Position numbers and translations under genes: made by a program
Shown: positions 6,801-9,599 of the stretch, piece by piece
Numbering within the stretch: position 1 is the first letter of the stretch
How the letters are laid out: every line of letters begins with the position of its first letter
Source: Dysgonamonadaceae bacterium
GTDB taxonomy: Bacteria > Bacteroidota > Bacteroidia > Bacteroidales > Azobacteroidaceae
NCBI GenBank assembly: GCA_031284225.1
Contig: JAITAH010000097.1
Span: forward strand, 1-9,599
Length of the DNA stretch: 9,599 nt
Direction of reading: 5' to 3'
The notes under the pieces: generated by a model
Seen by the model: only the letters and a program-made list of their open reading frames with translations
Databases searched by the model: none
Told to the model about the DNA's origin: nothing

Positions 6801-8344
6801 TTGGTAACCTGCGCGAACAACTGCCGGAAATAACTGAACAGGCGTTGCGGTTTATTTGACAGCACCGCCAAGGGCGTGTCATTCCCCATCGAGCCGATCG
6901 GTTCTTTGCCCTCGGTGGCCATGGGAACAATGATTTTTTCGACGTCTTCTTTCGTATAACCGAACGCTTTTAGCTGGGCGGACAGATTTTCGACGTCGTA
7001 TTTTACGGTTCTTCCGGAAGAGATATTGTCTAATTTAATCCGGTTTTTATCGATCCAGTCCCGATAAGGGTGCGCATTGGCCAATTCGGCTTTCAATTCC
7101 GGATCGTAATGTACTTTACCTGCTAATGTATCTATCATCAACATTTTACCCGGTTGCAGACAGCCTTTTTCTTTGATTTCGACCGGTTCAAACGGCAATA
7201 CGCCGGCTTCGGAAGCCACCACCATAATGTCGTTTTTGGTAATCAGATAGCGGGCGGGGCGAAGGCCGTTGCGGTCTAACATTCCGCCGGCATAACGGCC
7301 GTCGGTGAACAGCAAGGTGGCGGGACCGTCCCACGGTTCCATAATAATACTGTGGTATTCGTAAAACGCTTTCAGTTCGTCGGAAATGGGGTTTTTGCTG
7401 TTCCAGCTTTCGGGAACCAGCATCGACAAGGCGTGTGGCAGCGATTTTCCCGACATCACTAAAAATTCAAGCACATTATCGAGCGAGGCGCTGTCGGACA
7501 TTCCCGGTTGAACAATCGGATAAATATCTTCCGGTTTACCTAATTCGGGCGCCTGTAAAACGCTTTCGCGGGCTTCCATCCAGTAGCGGTTGCCGCGGAT
7601 CGTATTGATTTCTCCGTTGTGCCCCAGAAAGCGGAAGGGTTGCGCCAAATCCCAACTCGGAAACGTGTTGGTGCTGAAACGCGAATGGACCAGCGCCAGA
7701 CCGCTGGTAAAATACGGATTGGTTAAGTCCGGAAAATAATCGCGCAACTGCGTCGAGGTCAACATCCCTTTGTAGGCAATGCGTTGTGTGGAAAGGCTGA
7801 CAATATAAAAAGAACGCTTATCGTCCAGCGAAGATTTGTAAATTTTCTTTTCCATCTTTTTGCGGGCGATATACAGTTTGCGTTCCAAAACTTCCTGACG
7901 GTCTTCGCCCACGATAAAGATCTGTTTGATGGCCGGTTCATTGGCGCGTGAAATCTCGCCGAGAATCTCGCTGTTAACGGGAACATCGCGCGTGGCCAGC
8001 ATTTTCAATCCTTCCTGTTCGATGATGTTCTGCAACACTTCCATGCACAGAGAGGCCTGATCGGCATCTTGGGGAAGAAAAACCAGACCGGCGCCGTATT
8101 TTCCTTTTTCGGGAACCGGGATGCCCTGTAATAAAATAAACTCGTGCGGGATTTGCAACATAATTCCCGCCCCGTCGCCGGTTTTATTGTCGGCGCTTTC
8201 GGCGCCGCGATGCAGCATGTGTTCCAAAACCTGCAACCCCTTTTCTACAATCTCGTGGGATTTATTCCCGTGAATATCAACCAAAAGTCCTACGCCGCAT
8301 GCATCATGCTCCCGTTCCGGACGGTATAAACCTGTTTTTCGCAT
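3827..8344 (-). CDS. gltB: Glutamate synthase large (alpha) subunit
   Basis: Catalyses glutamine + 2-oxoglutarate + 2 e- -> 2 glutamate together with GltD. The product has 1505 residues, typical for bacterial GltB. It starts with a short 15-residue leader; Cys16 in HDACGVG would become the N-terminal nucleophile of the glutaminase domain (about 16-430) after processing. The central linker domain (about 480-780) follows. The FMN-binding synthase domain (about 840-1210) includes GAMSFGS at 876-882. The [3Fe-4S] ligands are seen as C1122-x5-C1128-x4-C1133 in a CVMMRKCHLNTCPVG segment. The C-terminal beta-helix domain has the repeated-glycine motif GKGLSGG around 1317-1323. Start ATG at 8344 follows a short leader of about 25 bases after the promoter; it is the first gene of the operon. 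All key residues looked for are present. Confidence 0.98.
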   Translation of the reverse strand: MRKTGLYRPEREHDACGVGLLVDIHGNKSHEIVEKGLQVLEHMLHRGAESADNKTGDGAGIMLQIPHEFILLQGIPVPEKGKYGAGLVFLPQDADQASLCMEVLQNIIEQEGLKMLATRDVPVNSEILGEISRANEPAIKQIFIVGEDRQEVLERKLYIARKKMEKKIYKSSLDDKRSFYIVSLSTQRIAYKGMLTSTQLRDYFPDLTNPYFTSGLALVHSRFSTNTFPSWDLAQPFRFLGHNGEINTIRGNRYWMEARESVLQAPELGKPEDIYPIVQPGMSDSASLDNVLEFLVMSGKSLPHALSMLVPESWNSKNPISDELKAFYEYHSIIMEPWDGPATLLFTDGRYAGGMLDRNGLRPARYLITKNDIMVVASEAGVLPFEPVEIKEKGCLQPGKMLMIDTLAGKVHYDPELKAELANAHPYRDWIDKNRIKLDNISSGRTVKYDVENLSAQLKAFGYTKEDVEKIIVPMATEGKEPIGSMGNDTPLAVLSNKPQRLFSYFRQLFAQVTNPPIDPIREELVMSLSLYIGCQDANLLVPTPELSKMVKLQSPVINNLDLDILTHLGYKGFKSLTLPALFKVTEEKKATMALSDALTNLCQKAEKAVDDGYHYVILSDRGVNKDNVAIPSLLAVSAIHHHLIAKRKRMQIAIVVETAEAREVNHFALLFGFGATAVNPYMAFAVLQEKVRIHEIQLDFHTAEKNYIKAVNKGLLKALSKMGISTLRSYRGAQIFQSVGISQPLLDSYFEGMRSQMEGIDLSDIARDALIDHRHAFQESAVTNLKLSPLYELDNNGNYTFRKEGEYHAWNPETISKLQIATRTGDYAKFKEYARIVDHKPQPVFIRDFMTYKKNPVDLSEVEPVEAITQRFVTGAMSFGSISKEAHEAMAIALNTLHGKSNTGEGGEDPARFSLGEDGLNRRSAIKQVASGRFGVTAEYLINADELQIKVAQGAKPGEGGQLPGFKVDKIIAKTRHSIPGITLISPPPHHDIYSIEDLAQLIFDLKNVNPQARISVKLVSEAGVGTIAAGVAKAKADMIVISGADGGTGASPISSIKHAGVPWELGLSETQQTLVLNNLRSFVRLQADGQLKTGKDIIIAALLGAEEYGFATSALVVLGCVMMRKCHLNTCPVGVATQDERLRERFKGQYEYLIHFFTFLAQEVREHLAQMGFRSMDEIIGRSDLIEIQKWDANPKVKKLDFSRITECISNGNDIRCTKTQDHKIDYVLDKEIIRKTKPAIEKSLPVEMEVSIDNTDRAVGAMLSGEIAKRYGNGGLQDNTITVGLKGSAGQSFGAFLAAGITFYLEGEANDYLGKGLSGGRIALVPPKTASFLPENNIIAGNTLLYGATSGEVYINGQVGERFCVRNSGAIAVVEGVGDHCCEYMTGGRTVVLGPTGKNFAAGMSGGLAYVLDMNGNFDYFCNMEMVELTLIEDKSDSIELQRLISQHAHYTQSPLAKRILENWDEYLKHFIKIIPIEYKKVLQEEKMEAIKRKIEMVESDY

Positions 8345-8370
8345 CTATATCCAATGTTAAAAAAGCAGGA

Positions 8371-8402
8371 CAAAAGTAATCATTTTATTTTCATCAAACA
8401 AG
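8371..8402 (-). promoter_or_regulatory. Bacteroides-type promoter of the gltB operon
   Basis: On the minus strand TACTTTTG (8371-8378) is a full match to the Bacteroidota -7 consensus TAnnTTTG. Upstream lie TTTG (8395-8398, 16-bp gap) and CTTG (8399-8402, 20-bp gap); the second has the usual spacing with three of four consensus bases, the first has all four but is short-spaced. Transcription would start roughly 20-25 bases before the gltB ATG, giving a short leader with no room for a riboswitch or attenuator. Confidence 0.7.
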
Positions 8403-8650
8403 TTTTATGTCGTTTTGTTATAAGAGTTCCGGATTTCAATTCAATTTGATGGGTGTAGAGCGATTATTAGATATTTCATTGTCGTTTGGCCTCTTAGCGG
8501 ATATTTCACTGAAAAACACCAAAATTTTTAAAAAATATGTTATATAATATCTTTTTTTTTTTTGAATATAGCAAAAAATACCTCACCGTTGTACCCGATA
8601 ACCTAAAACAATCTTTTTGCCTTAAGACTAATGCCTATTAAAAACTAAAT
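8403..8650. other. Non-coding AT-rich gap upstream of gltB
   Basis: No open frame longer than about 30 codons was found on either strand. The gap contains the spaced direct repeat at 8470-8511 and an uninterrupted run of 12 T at 8552-8563. A 27-codon plus-strand frame (about 8561-8641, ending ...KTNAY, no start codon seen) is open but resembles nothing I know. Room exists for regulator binding to the gltB promoter or for a small RNA ending at the terminator at 8651-8680; neither is proven. Confidence 0.6.
8470..8511. repeat. Spaced direct repeat, possible operator upstream of gltB
   Basis: The 12-mers gatatttcattg (8470-8481) and gatatttcactg (8500-8511) differ at one base and start exactly 30 bp apart, close to three helical turns. 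Both are preceded by TTAG nearby. They lie about 70 bp upstream of the gltB promoter, a position that fits an activator or repressor site, but no regulator is encoded nearby. Confidence 0.4.
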
Positions 8651-8680
8651 AAAAAGGCCCCCTGTGAAGAGGGCCTTTTT
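8651..8680. terminator. Strong bidirectional Rho-independent terminator
   Basis: The arms AAAAAGGCCC and GGGCCTTTTT form a 10-bp stem around a 10-nt loop. The plus strand continues to six T in a row and the minus strand has five, so it can work both ways. On the minus strand it lies downstream of the transposase gene and of repeat copy A, and is the likely end of that transcript. On the plus strand no gene precedes it. Confidence 0.8.
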
Positions 8681-8692
8681 TATCGTTTATAC

Positions 8693-8763
8693 TTTACGCG
8701 GTATGATTTTGTGCAGACGCTTTTCCCCGTCGGGGAATCCTATCAATAGAAAAATACGTATCC
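8693..8763. repeat. Repeat copy A with palindrome (left of tnpA)
   Basis: This 71-bp segment recurs at 9438-9511 in direct orientation. The last 41 bp (8723-8763) match 9471-9511 perfectly; the first 30 bp match with four substitutions and a 3-nt length difference. It contains the palindrome TTCCCCG-T-CGGGGAA (8723-8737), followed by the 16-nt motif cctatcaatagaaaaa (8739-8754). The reverse complement of that motif sits next to another palindrome on the other side of the transposase, so copy A is also one arm of an inverted pair. Confidence 0.9.
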
Positions 8764-8774
8764 AAAATACCCTA

Positions 8775-8792
8775 AAACCTCGTTAGAGGTTT
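8775..8792. repeat. Inner hairpin downstream of tnpA
   Basis: Perfect 7-bp stem with four-base loop: AAACCTC-GTTA-GAGGTTT. It ends four bases from the stop codon of the transposase gene. It corresponds in position and loop to the hairpin at 9524-9537 and, in mirror image, to 9275-9291. Confidence 0.85.
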
Positions 8793-8796
8793 CACA

Positions 8797-9258
8797 TTAT
8801 TCAAGTGGCTTAAAAACATAACGCTCATCATATTCTATTTCAAATAATTTCAAAAATTCAAGATATTCCTCCTTAAATGTCCGTTTTTTATGGTGTTTTT
8901 CCTGATTAGCAATATAATTTGCAATATCGGAAATTTGTGATTTCCCATAACTAAACGCCCCAAAACCCTCTTGCCACGAAAATTTACCCGACACAAAACG
9001 ATTTCCGTTAATCCATAAAGACGAACTCCGCTTTACATCAGCCATTAAATCAGAGGACGATTGTTTGGGCGACATACTTACTAGTGCGTGAATATGGTCG
9101 GGCATTCCTCCTAGTTGTAACAATTTGTGTCCTTTGTTGGTTATCGTGCCCGTCATATATTCGTATAATTCGTCCCTCCAACGCTCTTGTATCAATCCAA
9201 GCCGATTTTGAACGGCGAAAACGTAATGAATGTAAATTTGGGCGTATATGTTTGCCAT
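8797..9258 (-). CDS. tnpA: IS200-like Y1 (HUH) transposase, probably RAYT type
   Basis: A 153-residue single-strand DNA transposase of the Y1/HUH class, full length for the family. The metal-binding HUH motif is PDHIHALV, with His55 and His57. The likely catalytic residue is Tyr115 in DIANYIANQEKHH, with the usual Gln four residues later (Gln119). The conserved WQEGFGAFS stretch is at 95-103. Such enzymes cleave and join single-stranded DNA at hairpins. The gene stands alone: no tnpB/IscB partner and no classical transposon ends are visible. It is closely flanked on both sides by hairpins in mirror-image order, and further copies of the repeat lie outside. That fits a REP-associated tyrosine transposase, a domesticated IS200 relative, better than an active IS200. 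An ordinary IS200-family insertion remains the alternative. The ATG at 9258 lacks a good Shine-Dalgarno. Confidence 0.92.
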   Translation of the reverse strand: MANIYAQIYIHYVFAVQNRLGLIQERWRDELYEYMTGTITNKGHKLLQLGGMPDHIHALVSMSPKQSSSDLMADVKRSSSLWINGNRFVSGKFSWQEGFGAFSYGKSQISDIANYIANQEKHHKKRTFKEEYLEFLKLFEIEYDERYVFKPLE

Positions 9259-9274
9259 AGTTGTTATAGATATG

Positions 9275-9291
9275 AATCTCCTACGGAGATT
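9275..9291. repeat. Inner hairpin upstream of tnpA
   Basis: Perfect 7-bp stem with three-base loop: AATCTCC-TAC-GGAGATT. It lies 16 bases before the transposase ATG. On the transposase mRNA (minus strand) the hairpin holds the only AGGAG near the gene, 19 bases from the start, so it could affect translation as well as serve as a DNA substrate. Confidence 0.85.
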
Positions 9292-9309
9292 TTGTTGTAT
9301 TTATATTTG

Positions 9310-9342
9310 TTTTTCTATTGATAGGTTTGCCCTGACGGGCAA
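9310..9342. repeat. Outer motif plus hairpin, inverted relative to copies A and B
   Basis: The 16-mer tttttctattgatagg (9310-9325) is the exact reverse complement of 8739-8754 and 9487-9502. It is followed at once by the hairpin TTGCCC-TGAC-GGGCAA (9327-9342). Compared with TTCCCC...GGGGAA in copies A and B (read on the minus strand), one G-C pair is replaced by C-G, with both partner bases changed. Confidence 0.88.
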
Positions 9343-9354
9343 TGCTATGCTTGC

Positions 9355-9369
9355 AACCTCCAATAGGTT
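9355..9369. repeat. Short hairpin between the inverted module and copy B
   Basis: AACCT-CCAAT-AGGTT, a 5-bp stem with a 5-nt loop. It has no counterpart among the other copies seen here and could be chance. Confidence 0.4.
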
Positions 9370-9407
9370 CTCATTGATATTCGATCCGATTCCCTTTCTG
9401 TGATGGG

Positions 9408-9565
9408 CAATCTGACACGTTTACAACCGGCATTTTCTTTACGCACTATGGTTTTGTGCAGTCGCCTATCTTCCCCGTCGGGGAATCCTATCAATAGAAA
9501 AATACGTATCCCTTTTTCTTGTTTCCCTGTTAAGGGATTCATAAACAGAAAGTGAATTCCCTGAC
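9408..9565. repeat. Tandem repeat unit containing copy B (158 bp)
   Basis: The first 34 bp (9408-9441) recur at 9566-9599 with 31 identical bases, giving a 158-bp period. Inside the unit lie repeat copy B (9438-9511), the palindrome TTCCCCG-T-CGGGGAA (9471-9485), the 16-nt motif at 9487-9502, and a hairpin TCCCT-GTTA-AGGGA (9524-9537) that sits at the same distance from the palindrome as 8775-8792 does in copy A. The next unit is cut by the window end. A minus-strand open frame crosses the unit (9345-9584) but is judged repeat-derived. Confidence 0.8.
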
Positions 9566-9599
9566 CAATCCGGCACGTTGACAACCGGCATTTTCTTTA
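9566..9599. repeat. Start of the next tandem repeat unit, cut by the window end
   Basis: Thirty-four bases matching 9408-9441 with three differences, in direct orientation. It shows that the array continues beyond the window; the number of further units cannot be seen. Confidence 0.8.

Noticed and set aside
8345..8370. Riboswitch or attenuator in front of gltB
   Set aside because: The predicted start of transcription leaves a leader of only about 25 bases, too short for an aptamer, and no leader hairpin is visible.
8561..8641. 27-codon plus-strand frame ending ...KTNAY before the terminator
   Set aside because: No start codon or ribosome site, a poly-T run at its beginning and no recognisable similarity; not enough to call a gene.
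8797..9258. Complete mobile IS200/IS605 element with tnpB
   Set aside because: No tnpB or IscB frame is present on either side, and the flanks are multi-copy palindromic repeats rather than a clear left and right end, so only the tnpA gene and its repeats are annotated.
9345..9584. 79-codon minus-strand open frame with a TTG start
   Set aside because: It runs through the repeat array. The frame shifts relative to the repeat between the two units, and only the 41-bp repeat core is shared with copy A. It is judged repeat-derived; the conserved peptide is kept as a finding instead.
8693..9599. CRISPR array
   Set aside because: Repeats are long (158-bp period or 745-bp offset), diverged and contain several hairpins; there are no regular short repeats with unique spacers of equal size, and no cas genes.

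Overview
The window looks like a chromosomal segment of a Bacteroidota genome, most likely Bacteroidales. Three things point there: the gene order gltB-gltD-asnB, a Bacteroides-type promoter (TTTG-like box plus TAnnTTTG) in front of gltB, and weak or absent Shine-Dalgarno sequences with AT-rich leaders. No rRNA, tRNA or CRISPR array was seen. The assignment is by inference, not by database comparison.

Layout. (1) Positions 1-600, plus strand, hold accessory DNA: the 3' tail of a gene cut by the window edge (stop at 78-80), a 104-codon ORF (85-399) and a 52-codon remnant (425-583). The last two end in near-identical 23-codon tails (DGSPDWQFME..YIK.LPYS) joined to unrelated upstream sequence. 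The tails look like the C-terminal end of the specificity region of Bacteroidota N6-adenine methylase / restriction enzymes, so this is probably the shuffled edge of a restriction-modification locus. (2) Positions 684-8344, minus strand, hold an intact nitrogen-assimilation operon transcribed gltB -> gltD -> asnB. A promoter lies just upstream of gltB and a candidate hairpin terminator just past asnB. (3) Positions 8345-8692 are a non-coding, AT-rich gap with the gltB promoter, a spaced direct repeat, a 12-T run and a strong bidirectional terminator. (4) Positions 8693-9599 hold a small IS200-like (Y1, HUH) transposase gene on the minus strand embedded in hairpin-bearing repeats, which continue past the window end as a tandem array with a 158-bp period.

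How the genes work together. GltB and GltD form the two subunits of NADPH-type glutamate synthase, which turns glutamine and 2-oxoglutarate into two glutamates. AsnB spends glutamine amide nitrogen and ATP to make asparagine. Placing asnB last in the glt transcript couples the two main glutamine-consuming routes.

The most interesting part is the transposase neighbourhood. On each side of the gene, moving outward, there is a 16-18 nt hairpin, a spacer of about 36 nt ending in the same 16-nt motif, and a second 15-16 nt hairpin. The two sides are mirror images. Stem bases differ between copies by paired, compensating changes while the loops stay similar. This is the architecture of a RAYT/REP system (a single-copy Y1 transposase with its own palindromic repeats), here in a Bacteroidota setting. 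The second point of interest is the duplicated restriction-specificity tail at the left edge.
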